Assembly: GCF_014803385.1 (NCBI RefSeq)
Contig: NZ_JACYFC010000010.1
Span: 1-40,312 of the forward strand
Direction: 5' to 3'
Source: Marinomonas colpomeniae
GTDB taxonomy: Bacteria; Pseudomonadota; Gammaproteobacteria; Pseudomonadales; Marinomonadaceae
DNA length: 40,312 nucleotides
Shown: positions 1-8,298 of the stretch, piece after piece
Layout: each line of letters begins with the position of its first letter
Numbering within the stretch: the first letter of the stretch is position 1
Made by a program: the position numbers and the translations under genes
The notes under the pieces: generated by a model
What the model was told of the DNA's origin: nothing
Databases searched by the model: none
The model's input: the letters and a program-made list of their open reading frames with translations, nothing else

Positions 1-216
1 TTGGGAGGAACCAAATCAACATAAAGCGAATTAATATGTAGACGTTTCGTAAGACTTCAATTTTTTTGATCTCTCACCCACAAACAAAAGTCTGTAAATG
101 TAGATCTTCTGAAGTCTCCAGCGAACGTCCACACAAATTATCTGATTATCTATTTTAAAGAGCGTTACCTATTCACTTCAGCAACTTCAATAAGAAGCAC
201 TGTACGTGTCAGGGAG
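1..216 (-). ncRNA. rRNA operon leader (5' transcribed spacer, partial), upstream of 16S
   Basis: Read on the minus strand this gene-free stretch resembles the 16S leader of gammaproteobacterial rrn operons. A boxA antitermination element (CGCTCTTTAAAA) lies at 164-153. It is followed by a segment (152-121) containing ATCAGATAATTTGTGTGGAC, very close to the E. coli leader just after boxA. An 8-bp inverted repeat, AGACTTCA/TGAAGTCT (52-59 with 110-117), may form part of the leader processing stem. The 16S gene itself is not reached and should lie just beyond position 1. The same order, tyrS followed by an rRNA operon, is known from Pseudomonas. Leader identity is an inference from boxA and its flanks. 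Confidence 0.8.
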
Positions 217-221
217 GGCGT

Positions 222-249
222 ATAATACAGCCTGTAATTTTTAGCGCAA
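222..249 (-). promoter_or_regulatory. rRNA operon promoter
   Basis: On the minus strand a -35 TTGCGC (249-244) and -10 TATTAT (227-222) are separated by 16 bases. A GC-rich discriminator (ACGCCC) follows the -10, as in growth-rate- and ppGpp-regulated stable RNA promoters. AT-rich DNA upstream of the -35 (about 250-275) could act as an UP element. It sits between the tyrS terminator and the boxA leader, so the start point should be near 215. Confidence 0.75.
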
Positions 250-290
250 GTGATTTTTTAAAAGTTTTTGAAGATTTATCGACTACAGAC

Positions 291-328
291 AAATAAAAAG
301 GAAGGCACAAGTGCTTTCCTTTTTATTT
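291..328 (-). terminator. Intrinsic terminator of tyrS
   Basis: A 17-bp stem (291-307 with 312-328, one G-T wobble) closes a four-base loop, with A/T-rich arms giving a U-rich tail on either strand. It lies 28 bases after the tyrS stop and separates tyrS from the rRNA promoter downstream. Confidence 0.85.
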
Positions 329-356
329 GGTGTTTCTCTAATTCAAAACAGAAACT

Positions 357-1661
357 TTATAAGACAAACAAGTGATGCTTTTTCTTACCAAGCTTTACCA
401 AAAAGTACTTATCGAAGTAACCTGCCGTAACAGAAAATATTGCCTCAGCATTCATATTATCATCAAGCCCTTTAGCCTGACCATTTACAAAAACTGAATT
501 TCTTTGCAAAGCGTCTTTCACCTGTTTACCACTTGACGCCAAACCAGCATCCGCAAGTAAAGAAGTTAAGGGGGTAGAAGCCAAGTCTACTCCTTTCAAA
601 CTACTGCTTGGTAAACCATCCAACTGAATTTGCTCCAAATCCTGCTCACTTAATTGATCTGCCTCACCACTAAACAAAGCAAGAGTTATACGCTCAGCTG
701 CTCGCAGCCCTTCTTCACCATGGACCAGTTTAGTGACTTCACGAGCTAAAATACTTTGCCCCTCCGGCTTACCACCACTTTCTTTATCTTTCCTCTCAAT
801 CGCATCAATTTCTTCTACAGATAAAAATGTAAAATATTTCAAAAATTTGTAAGCATCTGCATCGGCACTATTAAGCCAGAATTGATAAAAAGCGTATTGG
901 CTGGTTTTACTAGCATCAAGCCATATAGTACCAGTTTCAGTTTTACCAAATTTAGTTCCGTCAGACTTTGTAACCAAAGGCATTGTCAAACCAAAAGCCT
1001 GATTGCCATTTTGACGACGAGTTAAGTCAGTACCACCAGTAATATTACCCCACTGATCGCTACCGCCGATCTGCAACGTACAGCTATATAGACGATTAAG
1101 CTCTGCAAAATCGTAAGACTGCAAGATCATGTAAGTAAACTCAGTAAAGGAAATACCTTCACCTTCACGGTTGATACGCTGCTTTACTGACTCTTTTTGA
1201 ATCATTGCGTTAATAGAGAAATGCTTTCCTACATCTCGCAAAAAATCCAAAATATTAAGATCTTTCGTCCAATCATAGTTATTCACCACTTCTGCACTAT
1301 TTTCATCACCATTGAAATCAATAAACTGACTTACTTGCGCACGTAGTTTTTCAACCCACTCAGAAACAACTTCAGGTCCGTTTAACTTACGCTCAACGGC
1401 TTTAAAGCTTGGATCACCGATCAAACCAGTGGCTCCACCTACCAAAGCTAAAGGCTTATGGCCTGCCAACTGAAAGCGCCTCAACATTAACAAAGGAACT
1501 AAACTGCCTATGTGCAAACTGTCGGCAGTCGGATCAAAACCGCAATAAAGCGTACGACTTCCACCTTCTAGGTGTTTTTTTAGCTCATCTTCCGCCGTCA
1601 TTTGGGCAATAAGTCCACGAGCTTGCAAGTCATTTAAAAGGTCTTTACTGCTTACCGTCAT
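357..1661 (-). CDS. tyrS: Tyrosyl-tRNA synthetase
   Basis: Cytoplasmic class I aminoacyl-tRNA synthetase that activates tyrosine with ATP and charges tRNA-Tyr. The 434-residue length fits the E. coli-type TyrRS (424). The class I HIGH motif appears as HIGS at residues 50-53 and the KMSKS-like loop as KFGKT at 237-241. The tyrosine-pocket segment [10 protein letters not shown] is at about 197-206, and an S4-like RNA-binding domain occupies the last 60 or so residues. It starts with ATG and is divergent from the M23 endopeptidase gene. Its own terminator follows, and then an rRNA operon promoter on the same strand, an arrangement also found in Pseudomonas. All expected motifs are present. Confidence 0.97.
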   Translation of the reverse strand: MTVSSKDLLNDLQARGLIAQMTAEDELKKHLEGGSRTLYCGFDPTADSLHIGSLVPLLMLRRFQLAGHKPLALVGGATGLIGDPSFKAVERKLNGPEVVSEWVEKLRAQVSQFIDFNGDENSAEVVNNYDWTKDLNILDFLRDVGKHFSINAMIQKESVKQRINREGEGISFTEFTYMILQSYDFAELNRLYSCTLQIGGSDQWGNITGGTDLTRRQNGNQAFGLTMPLVTKSDGTKFGKTETGTIWLDASKTSQYAFYQFWLNSADADAYKFLKYFTFLSVEEIDAIERKDKESGGKPEGQSILAREVTKLVHGEEGLRAAERITLALFSGEADQLSEQDLEQIQLDGLPSSSLKGVDLASTPLTSLLADAGLASSGKQVKDALQRNSVFVNGQAKGLDDNMNAEAIFSVTAGYFDKYFLVKLGKKKHHLFVL

Positions 1662-1767
1662 TATTTTGATCCATATCCTGATTAGTTTATGTTACTTAAG
1701 CATTCAATTATAAAAGTAATCTTGGTAGGATTATAAGGCTTTATTTAAGATTTTTTGGATACTCATT

Positions 1768-3177
1768 TTGATCAAACTAATACCAACAAAACATTTACTC
1801 CTAATTGCGGCTACCTGCGTACTTCTCGCTACAGTGTTAATCGTACTTCCAGCGGGTGAAACAGCTGATAACGACTCAATATCACTCGAAGCTAAACTCC
1901 AAGAGGTAGTTCAATCTGAACTTACATTTCATGATATTCAACAGCTCACACCTAAAAGCACCTCTACTATTAGTACTACATCACCAATCGCTAAGAATGT
2001 AAGTACTACGTATGACATACCGACACCCGACACATTAGCTAAAAAAATCAGCCCTACAACTTACAAAGAGCAATCTATAAAAATTAGTGCAGGTGACTCT
2101 TTATCAAAAATATTATCCAAAAAAGGAATTTCCGCACAAGACATACACAAGGTATCCCAAGCAGATAAAAAACAAAAAACGTTATTACAGATGAGACCTG
2201 GGCAAACGATCCACTTTACAAAGAATGAAAAAAATGGAGAACTAACTCAACTAACACTGGTTCAGAACAGACTTGATAGCGTTATATTTAAGCGTAACGA
2301 TAACGTTTTTGAGAGAAGTGAAATATCTAGAAAACCAGAGATTATACAGACATACAAAGAAGCAGAGATAAACAACTCCCTATTTGTTGACGGTTTAAAA
2401 TCAGGGATAGAGCAATCACTCCTTATTGAGCTGGCTAATATATTCGGTTGGGATATTGATTTTGCTTTAGACATACGAAAAGGTGACAGCCTAAGTGTAC
2501 TTTATGAAGAAAAATTTCTCGATGGAGAGAAAATTGGCCATGGCAATATCATTGCCACCCAATTTATTAATAATGGTAGAACCTATCAAGCCATTCGCTA
2601 TGAGACAAAAGGAGGCGCTCACTATTACACGCCTGACGGACTAGCAATGCGTAAAACCTTTATACGTACGCCTGTAGATTTCACAAGAATTTCATCTAAG
2701 TTTAATCCAAATAGATTGCACCCCATTTTTAAAACCAGTAAACCACATCGTGGTGTTGATTATGCAGCAGCGAGCGGTACACCAGTTAAAGCGGCAGGCG
2801 ATGGAAAGGTATCATTCGCAGGAAAACAAAACGGCTACGGGAATGTTGTCATCATTGACCATGGTCGTGGATATCAAACCCTTTATGCACATTTAAGGGG
2901 CTTCGCAAGAGGAACTAGACGAGGCGCAACAGTTTCTCAGGGAAAAATAATTGCTTATGTCGGCCAAACAGGATGGGCGACAGGACCACACTTGCACTAT
3001 GAATTTAGAATAAATGGCACTCATAAAAACCCAGTCACAGTAAAGTTACCTAATGATGACCCAATGCCTAAAAGCGATTTAAAGAATTACTTGCCGTACG
3101 CAAAACAAGTCACCGCGACACTAACAAGCTCACATTCAGCTGATTTTGCCAGAAAGCTCGCCTCCCTCAAGAACTAG
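1768..3177 (+). CDS. M23 family murein DD-endopeptidase with LysM-like domain
   Basis: Periplasmic zinc metallopeptidase of the MepM/YebA type, expected to cut peptide cross-links in peptidoglycan during cell growth. Residues 8-28 form a hydrophobic signal anchor. A LysM/OapA-like domain (ISAGDSLSKILSKKG onward, about 104-150) suggests glycan binding. The C-terminal M23 domain carries the zinc ligands H327 and D331 (HRGVD) and H408/H410 (HLHYEF). The start is TTG at 1768; no ATG nearby preserves the signal segment, and the ribosome site is weak. Length 469 is typical. The position, divergent from tyrS, matches the Pseudomonas endopeptidase gene, but the anmK gene usual in that block is absent here. 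Confidence 0.9.
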   Translation: MIKLIPTKHLLLIAATCVLLATVLIVLPAGETADNDSISLEAKLQEVVQSELTFHDIQQLTPKSTSTISTTSPIAKNVSTTYDIPTPDTLAKKISPTTYKEQSIKISAGDSLSKILSKKGISAQDIHKVSQADKKQKTLLQMRPGQTIHFTKNEKNGELTQLTLVQNRLDSVIFKRNDNVFERSEISRKPEIIQTYKEAEINNSLFVDGLKSGIEQSLLIELANIFGWDIDFALDIRKGDSLSVLYEEKFLDGEKIGHGNIIATQFINNGRTYQAIRYETKGGAHYYTPDGLAMRKTFIRTPVDFTRISSKFNPNRLHPIFKTSKPHRGVDYAAASGTPVKAAGDGKVSFAGKQNGYGNVVIIDHGRGYQTLYAHLRGFARGTRRGATVSQGKIIAYVGQTGWATGPHLHYEFRINGTHKNPVTVKLPNDDPMPKSDLKNYLPYAKQVTATLTSSHSADFARKLASLKN

Positions 3178-3182
3178 AAAAA

Positions 3183-3213
3183 CGAAAAAAGCAGCCAATG
3201 GCTGCTTTTTTTT
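3183..3213. terminator. Bidirectional intrinsic terminator
   Basis: A perfect 7-bp stem, AGCAGCC/GGCTGCT (3190-3206) with a 3-base loop, is flanked by an A-run on the left and eight T on the right. It can end transcription of the M23 gene and of the convergent thioredoxin gene. Confidence 0.85.
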
Positions 3214-3240
3214 AAAAACAATTAACACACAAATATCAAA

Positions 3241-3567
3241 TTAGATAGCGCCGTTAACGAACTCAATTAATTGTGATTTAGAAACCGCACCGACTTTTGT
3301 TGCGACCACTTCACCACCTTTAACAATTAACAAAGTAGGAATTCCGCGAACGTTATACTTAGGTGCCGTTTCTTGATTTTCATCAACGTTTAACTTAACC
3401 ACTTTTACTTTACCAGCATATTCAGCTGCAACATCTTCCAATACCGGCGCAATCATTTTACATGGACCACACCAAGGAGCCCAAAAATCAACAATTACTG
3501 GAATGTCTGAATTTAATACTTCTTCTGCGAATTGCGCATCAGTAATTTGGATTGTGTTTTCACTCAT
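3241..3567 (-). CDS. trxA: Thioredoxin 1
   Basis: Cytoplasmic dithiol-disulfide oxidoreductase that reduces ribonucleotide reductase, PAPS reductase and oxidised proteins, itself recycled by thioredoxin reductase. At 108 residues it has the exact family length. The active site WCGPC has cysteines 33 and 36, and the cis-proline loop (GIPTLL) lies near residue 76. Monocistronic: a terminator shared with the M23 gene lies downstream and a 106-base gap separates it from yigB upstream. In E. coli and Pseudomonas trxA sits next to rho; here no rho gene is adjacent. Confidence 0.97.
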   Translation of the reverse strand: MSENTIQITDAQFAEEVLNSDIPVIVDFWAPWCGPCKMIAPVLEDVAAEYAGKVKVVKLNVDENQETAPKYNVRGIPTLLIVKGGEVVATKVGAVSKSQLIEFVNGAI

Positions 3568-3673
3568 AATAAGTTCCCTTAAAATCTACTTGTAAACAAT
3601 GAATATAATCTAGTGTATCACTAAACTATCGGGGTAAGAATCCGTATATATTAATTAGAGCTATAGAAAAATA

Positions 3674-4387
3674 CTATAATATTAAAGAACGAATAGCAGT
3701 TGGTAACTCCAATAAAGAATGCACCTCTGCACTAGAACGAGAACCCCACTCGTCCGCCCAACGCCTAGCTCCATGGCGATTAAACCAAATACTTCTAGCA
3801 CCAGCATTCGCAGCGCCATACACATCATCAATAGGATGATCACCTATATGTATAATCTGAGACAAGTCTCGACCTGCCGTTTTAGCTGCGACAGAAAACA
3901 CGTCAACTTCTGGTTTAGCTGCGCCCACTTGGTCGGCTCGAATAGCAAAATCAAAGTATTGCCCCAACCCAACATAGGGGTGAAATACATCTGCATTACC
4001 ATTCGTTATTACAGCCAAAGAATAATCTTGATTCAACTCCTCCAACACATCAACAACGTGAGGGAAAAGATCTACCTTTTGACGCCATTCACAGAAATGA
4101 GCTAATGCTGCTGCAGCAACAGATTCTGCCTCCTCTGAAGGCAATCCAAATCGCTTTAACGCCAACATATATACATTAAAACGCAGTGCAGTAAGGTTAG
4201 AAGCGATTTCAGGCCTTTTAATTAAAATGCTTTTTTTAAATACATCTTGCTCAGAGGAGGAAAACTGCTGAGAAAAGCCTGGAAAGCGCTCTTCAAACCA
4301 AGATTCCATAGCGTATTCAGCTCGAACAATAACAGGAGCGACATCCCAGAGGGTATTGTCTAGGTCGAATGTAATCAAAGCACTCAT
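3674..4387 (-). CDS. yigB: HAD-superfamily hydrolase, YigB-like
   Basis: Cytoplasmic HAD phosphatase. E. coli YigB dephosphorylates the riboflavin intermediate 5-amino-6-(5-phosphoribitylamino)uracil. Motif I is DLDNT (nucleophile D8, acid D10), motif II lies around VITNGN and motif IV is HIGDHPIDD. The length of 237 matches YigB (238). Its ATG overlaps the stop of the upstream DUF484 gene by four bases (ATGA), indicating translational coupling in the lptM-lysA-dapF operon. In E. coli and Pseudomonas xerC lies between these two genes; it is missing here. The substrate is inferred from family and position, since HAD phosphatases are often promiscuous. Confidence 0.85.
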   Translation of the reverse strand: MSALITFDLDNTLWDVAPVIVRAEYAMESWFEERFPGFSQQFSSSEQDVFKKSILIKRPEIASNLTALRFNVYMLALKRFGLPSEEAESVAAAALAHFCEWRQKVDLFPHVVDVLEELNQDYSLAVITNGNADVFHPYVGLGQYFDFAIRADQVGAAKPEVDVFSVAAKTAGRDLSQIIHIGDHPIDDVYGAANAGARSIWFNRHGARRWADEWGSRSSAEVHSLLELPTAIRSLIL

Positions 4388-5049
4388 GGCAGCAACCTTA
4401 ATAGAATGGCACTCAATAAATCAGCAAGATACTGAAGAAACATTGTACCTTTCTCTTTATTGAAAGAGTTTTCATTTTCAGCTCCCAATACAAGCACACC
4501 ACATTTTTGTATTTTCCCTCCAGACCTCGATAAAAGAGGCAATACAGCAACAGAACGAATTGAACTAACATTATCAAAAAAAAGAAAACGCATTTCATTC
4601 TCAGGTAAAATTCCGCAAAAGCAATCTGCAAAACCTGAAGCATGTGATAATGAGGTATCATCCTCTACCAACTCATGAATTCTTATTGCAGTATCAGTAT
4701 GGCTACCATACAAAACCAATGCATGATGAGAAATATCAAAGTCCTCTCTTACCATGTCACTAATCACCACCGCGAAATCATCTAAAGAATCACAATTGAG
4801 ACCAGCCAACACCAAACGACGACTTTTCTGCATAGTGGACTCATTTTCACGAGCCACATCAACAAGGCGCTCGAATTGACCTCGATACCCTGCTGTAGAC
4901 TTTCGTAACACATCAACCTGATACTCAAGTAATGAAATTACCTTTCCATTAACAGGGTGAGGAAGGCTCAGACTTTCCAACACATCAGAGTGTCGAACAA
5001 AAAAATCTGGTGTGTTCAACAAGTATTGAATTACTTCCTCTTCGCTCAT
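4384..5049 (-). CDS. DUF484 family protein
   Basis: A 221-residue protein of the DUF484 family (E. coli YigA-like), function not established. The N-terminus has the usual opening (VIQYLLNTPDFFVRHSDVL) followed by a short helical, probably coiled-coil stretch to about residue 75. A GAF-like domain follows, with alternating hydrophobic strands toward the C-terminus (GVLVLGAEN). It begins 8 bases after the dapF stop with an AGAGGC ribosome site, and its end overlaps yigB by four bases. In related genomes it sits between dapF and xerC. No transmembrane segment or signal peptide is seen, so it is probably cytosolic. Confidence 0.85.
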   Translation of the reverse strand: MSEEEVIQYLLNTPDFFVRHSDVLESLSLPHPVNGKVISLLEYQVDVLRKSTAGYRGQFERLVDVARENESTMQKSRRLVLAGLNCDSLDDFAVVISDMVREDFDISHHALVLYGSHTDTAIRIHELVEDDTSLSHASGFADCFCGILPENEMRFLFFDNVSSIRSVAVLPLLSRSGGKIQKCGVLVLGAENENSFNKEKGTMFLQYLADLLSAILLRLLP

Positions 5050-5057
5050 ATTGCCTC

Positions 5058-5888
5058 TTATAGGTAAATTTGACCTTCAAATACTTTCGCTGCTGGTCCA
5101 GTCATAAGAACTGGCTCTCCTTGACCTTGCCATTCGATATGTAAATCACCACCACGTAAATGCACAGTCACTTTAGGTGATAACCAACCATGTTTGATAC
5201 CAGCTACTACAGCCGCGCAAGCACCGGTACCACAAGCTTGAGTTTCACCTACTCCTCGCTCGTAAACACGTAGGTTAATTTCTGCTGAATTTAGAACCTG
5301 CATAAAACCGACATTAACATTACGAGGAAAGCGCTCATGACACTCAATAAGAGCACCAACCGTTGCAACTTCTTCATCGAGAAGTGCATCTACTTTTATT
5401 ACAGCATGGGGATTACCAACAGACACTGGAGTAATGAAATATTTATTATCGCCAGCATTAATACTATAAAGAGAACTTGATGAATCAGTGGTAAATGGTA
5501 AGTCTTTGGGCTCAAAACTTGGCGATCCCATATCAACAGTTACCAAACCATCATCCATTACACGTAATTGGATAACACCACGCTTCGTCTCTACATTAAT
5601 AATACGTTTATCGGTCAACCCACGATCTAAAACAAACTTAGCAAAGCAGCGAGCACCATTCCCACAGTGCTCAACCTCACTACCGTCAGAGTTATAAATG
5701 CGATAACGAAAATCCATATCGGGAAGTGTCGGCGGCTCAACAACTAATAGTTGATCAAAACCAATCCCCCAATTACGATCACTTAGTTTCTCGATTTGCT
5801 GCTTATTAAAAAACACCTTACGAGACACCGCATCAACAACAACAAAATCGTTTCCAAGCCCATGCATTTTAGTAAATTTCAATAACAC
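5058..5888 (-). CDS. dapF: Diaminopimelate epimerase
   Basis: Interconverts LL- and meso-diaminopimelate, giving the precursor of lysine and of the peptidoglycan cross-link residue. With a GTG start at 5888 the protein is 276 residues (E. coli 274) and opens MLLKFTKMHGLGNDFV, the normal family N-terminus. An AAGGGG ribosome site overlaps the lysA stop just upstream. The longer frame beginning at 5954 would overlap lysA and lacks this support. The two catalytic cysteines are C75 (EHCGNGARC) and C219 (ETQACGTGAC). It follows lysA by 10 bases and precedes the DUF484 gene by 8, so the three are co-transcribed. Confidence 0.95.
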   Translation of the reverse strand: MLLKFTKMHGLGNDFVVVDAVSRKVFFNKQQIEKLSDRNWGIGFDQLLVVEPPTLPDMDFRYRIYNSDGSEVEHCGNGARCFAKFVLDRGLTDKRIINVETKRGVIQLRVMDDGLVTVDMGSPSFEPKDLPFTTDSSSSLYSINAGDNKYFITPVSVGNPHAVIKVDALLDEEVATVGALIECHERFPRNVNVGFMQVLNSAEINLRVYERGVGETQACGTGACAAVVAGIKHGWLSPKVTVHLRGGDLHIEWQGQGEPVLMTGPAAKVFEGQIYL

Positions 5889-5898
5889 AATGAACCCC

Positions 5899-7152
5899 TT
5901 AGTCTGGTAAGACTTGCTCGCCAGCCAATTGATGCTCAATAGTTTCACGCGCACGAATTAAGTAGGTTTTGTCGCCGTCGACCATAACTTCCGCTGCACG
6001 ATTACGACTATTATAGTTAGACGACATTGTAAAACCGTAAGCACCAGCCGAACGAACAGCCAATAGATCGCCCGCCTGAATATCCAACTCGCGATCCTTA
6101 CCTAAAAAGTCACCCGTCTCACAAATAGGTCCAACTAAATCATAACTGCGCTTTCCTTCCGGTGTCGGAGTCAAAGAAACAGGAACAATATTCATCCAAG
6201 CACCATATAAAGACGGACGAATCAAGTCATTCATCGCACCATCAATAATGGCGAAATTTTTATGCGGATTACATTTCAAAAACTCAACTTGAGTCAATAA
6301 AATACCAGCATTTGCGGCAATAGAACGACCAGGTTCAAACGCTAAAGTAACGTCTAGTCCTTTCACTTTTTCAAGCAGCAATTTAGCGTAATCTGCAGGT
6401 TCTGGCGGAACTTCATCACGATAACGAACACCTAAACCACCACCTAAATCGAGGTGTTTAATGGTAATACCAGCCTTAGCAAGCTGACCAACCAAGCCAA
6501 TTAAGCGATCAAAAGTGTCTAAAAACGGCTTAAGTTCAGTTAACTGCGAGCCTATATGACAATCTACTCCCATCACATTTAAGTTAGGTAGGCTATCTGC
6601 AATTTGGTAGATACGAACCGCATCTTGAATATCTATACCAAATTTATTTTCTTTTAGTCCTGTCGAAATATAAGGATGTGTTTTAGCGTCTACATCAGGG
6701 TTAACCCGCAAAGAAACGGGTGCAATTTGCCCCATTTCTTCAGCCACTTGATTTAAACGATGTAGCTCCGCTTCGGATTCGACATTAAAGCAATGAATCC
6801 CCACTTCTAATGCACGACGCATTTCTGAGGCTTGCTTTCCTAATCCAGAAAACATTACTTTTGACGGATCACCACCAGCTTTTAATACACGCTCAAGCTC
6901 ACCGACAGAAACGATGTCAAAGCCAGAACCCAATCGAGCAAGTACATTTAAAATCGCGATATTGGAACACGCTTTCACCGCATAACAAATTAACGTCGGG
7001 TGTGATGCAAAAGCTTCTGCATAAGCATTATAATGACGTTCCAGGGTCGCTCGTGAATATACATAACAAGGTGTACCGTATTCACTAGCAACATCAGACA
7101 AAGCAACATTCTCTGCATGCAGAGTCTGATTAGAATAATTAAAAAAATCCAA
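5899..7152 (-). CDS. lysA: Diaminopimelate decarboxylase
   Basis: PLP-dependent enzyme of the last lysine step, converting meso-diaminopimelate to lysine and CO2. It is a fold-III (alanine racemase-like) decarboxylase: the PLP lysine is K60 in CYAVKA, a glycine-rich phosphate loop lies at GGGLG, HIGSQ and EPGRSI motifs are present, and CETGDFLGKDR contributes across the dimer. Length 417 is typical. The start is TTG at 7152 with a good GAGGA ribosome site 7 to 8 bases upstream. It lies 14 bases after lptM and 10 before dapF. Lysine decarboxylation and meso-DAP epimerisation are thus paired in one transcript. Confidence 0.96.
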   Translation of the reverse strand: MDFFNYSNQTLHAENVALSDVASEYGTPCYVYSRATLERHYNAYAEAFASHPTLICYAVKACSNIAILNVLARLGSGFDIVSVGELERVLKAGGDPSKVMFSGLGKQASEMRRALEVGIHCFNVESEAELHRLNQVAEEMGQIAPVSLRVNPDVDAKTHPYISTGLKENKFGIDIQDAVRIYQIADSLPNLNVMGVDCHIGSQLTELKPFLDTFDRLIGLVGQLAKAGITIKHLDLGGGLGVRYRDEVPPEPADYAKLLLEKVKGLDVTLAFEPGRSIAANAGILLTQVEFLKCNPHKNFAIIDGAMNDLIRPSLYGAWMNIVPVSLTPTPEGKRSYDLVGPICETGDFLGKDRELDIQAGDLLAVRSAGAYGFTMSSNYNSRNRAAEVMVDGDKTYLIRARETIEHQLAGEQVLPD

Positions 7153-7166
7153 AAGGGAATCCTCAG

Positions 7167-7286
7167 TTATAAAGATGACTCTTGTTGCACTTGAGCTGTA
7201 TCTTCTGGGAAATAAAGAGAACCTTTATTTCCACAAGCCGCCAAAAAAAAAGCTAAAACACATACTGACAGCAACTTAGACATCAT
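7167..7286 (-). CDS. lptM: LPS translocon maturation lipoprotein LptM (YifL-like), 39 aa
   Basis: A 39-residue lipoprotein, easily missed because of its size. After two consecutive ATG codons a short basic and hydrophobic signal leads to the lipobox LAAC with C18. It continues GNKGSLYFP, the family signature (the usual form is CGxKGPLYLP). E. coli LptM helps mature the LptDE outer-membrane LPS translocon by promoting correct LptD disulfides. It is the first gene of the lysA-dapF operon, 14 bases before lysA, with an AGAAGAG ribosome site and a recognisable promoter upstream. Starting at the second ATG would give 38 residues. The signature plus gene order make the identity secure. Confidence 0.9.
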   Translation of the reverse strand: MMSKLLSVCVLAFFLAACGNKGSLYFPEDTAQVQQESSL

Positions 7287-7313
7287 CTTATCTCTTCTAT
7301 TTTTGATAAGGAC

Positions 7314-7342
7314 AGTATACTTGCAGGCTGTTCGTTTCCCAA
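7314..7342 (-). promoter_or_regulatory. Promoter of the lptM-lysA-dapF-DUF484-yigB operon
   Basis: On the minus strand the -35 is TTGGGA (7342-7337) and the -10 is TATACT (7319-7314), with a 17-base spacer. The start point should be near 7307, giving a leader of about 20 bases before lptM. Confidence 0.65.
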
Positions 7343-7512
7343 CCCTAGCAAGTAAATTACACAGATATTCTTTTCGAAAAAAATAGAATTCTATTTTTAC
7401 TTGAATTTCCTATCTGGGCCACCAACTCTATTTCTAAAGACTACTATTTAATTGAACTCATAATAAGCGAAATAAAACTCTATTTTTAACCACTTTAAAT
7501 ATGTAAAAATTA

Positions 7513-8229
7513 ATGAAAAAAAACATCATCCCATTGGCAACAGCTCTTATATTCGCGGTAGCCATACACATATTGCTCATTACTTTATCAAACAATAGAG
7601 ATTCGCTTGATGCAAACCTTCCTACACCTAGCTTTGAACTAATTCTATTACCTGAAGTAAATCGCACAACAAACGATAACGCGAAATCAGCTGAATCAAA
7701 CAACCCGACAATAGAGCAATTTATTTCCGAGCAACAAGCTCCCCCCTTAGATACATCAGTAGAAAGACCATTAATTGAGCTGGGTAACTTTAGCGCTCCA
7801 GATCCTATATCCTTTGCTGAACCTCAGACACTTACTGATAATTTAAATAGCGGCAATTTGACTATAGAGAAAGCGGATTTACTTGACCTATCAAACCTAG
7901 ATTTGTCACCAGATAAAAATGATGGTGTACTAGAAGAAGTATTTTCTGAAGAACTCAGAAATAAAATAGCCGAATCGACATTAGCTCAGGAAAACTATCT
8001 AAAAGGGCAAATGAAGGAAGAGGAATACCCTGTAACAAAAGGCGTAGACGGCTCTCGTTACGTTAATATCAATGGCGTATGCTGGCGCGTACCTGACATG
8101 GGTAGTAATGACTTATGGGCCGTTGTTTTGTCTGGGTGCAGCGGACAAAGTAAAACCTTTCTTTTTGAATTAAACATCGCACCTAATGTCTTTCTCGGAA
8201 CTGACTCTCCATTTTTTATAGGCAAATAA
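7513..8229 (+). CDS. Hypothetical single-pass membrane protein with TonB-like N-terminus
   Basis: I do not recognise this 238-residue protein. Residues 1-3 are basic and residues 6-27 form one hydrophobic helix (AVAIHILLITL), then PTPSFELILLP. This resembles the membrane anchor and following strand of TonB/TolA-type proteins. Residues 35-150 are polar, acidic and low in order. The last 70 residues look folded (VNINGVCWRVPDM...LWAVVLSGCSG) and carry two cysteines near residues 194 and 214. The typical TonB C-terminal domain is not evident. It probably sits in the inner membrane with a periplasmic domain. No clear ribosome site precedes the ATG. It is followed by a terminator shared with argH and appears monocistronic. 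Confidence 0.75.
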   Translation: MKKNIIPLATALIFAVAIHILLITLSNNRDSLDANLPTPSFELILLPEVNRTTNDNAKSAESNNPTIEQFISEQQAPPLDTSVERPLIELGNFSAPDPISFAEPQTLTDNLNSGNLTIEKADLLDLSNLDLSPDKNDGVLEEVFSEELRNKIAESTLAQENYLKGQMKEEEYPVTKGVDGSRYVNINGVCWRVPDMGSNDLWAVVLSGCSGQSKTFLFELNIAPNVFLGTDSPFFIGK

Positions 8230-8254
8230 AAACGGTGAATAAATCACCGTTTTT
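8228..8254. terminator. Bidirectional intrinsic terminator
   Basis: A perfect 11-bp stem (AAAAACGGTGA/TCACCGTTTTT) with a five-base loop lies between the orphan membrane protein gene and the convergent argH. Its A and T arms supply a U-tail on both strands. Confidence 0.85.
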
Positions 8255-8298
8255 ATCATTCTACAGACATACTTTTTAGAATTGAAAATCAAAAAGTA

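Noticed and set aside
221..335. A plus-strand TATAAT followed by a terminator hairpin, suggesting a small RNA of about 100 bases
   Set aside because: No plus-strand -35 is present. The minus-strand reading gives a complete rRNA promoter and boxA leader, and the hairpin is explained as the tyrS terminator.
3719..4105. Plus-strand open frame of 128 codons inside yigB
   Set aside because: It lies fully antisense to a conserved HAD gene with all motifs, and its translation has no recognisable domain.
5889..5954. Longer dapF start 22 residues upstream
   Set aside because: It overlaps lysA, has no ribosome site and adds residues unlike the family; GTG at 5888 restores the standard N-terminus.
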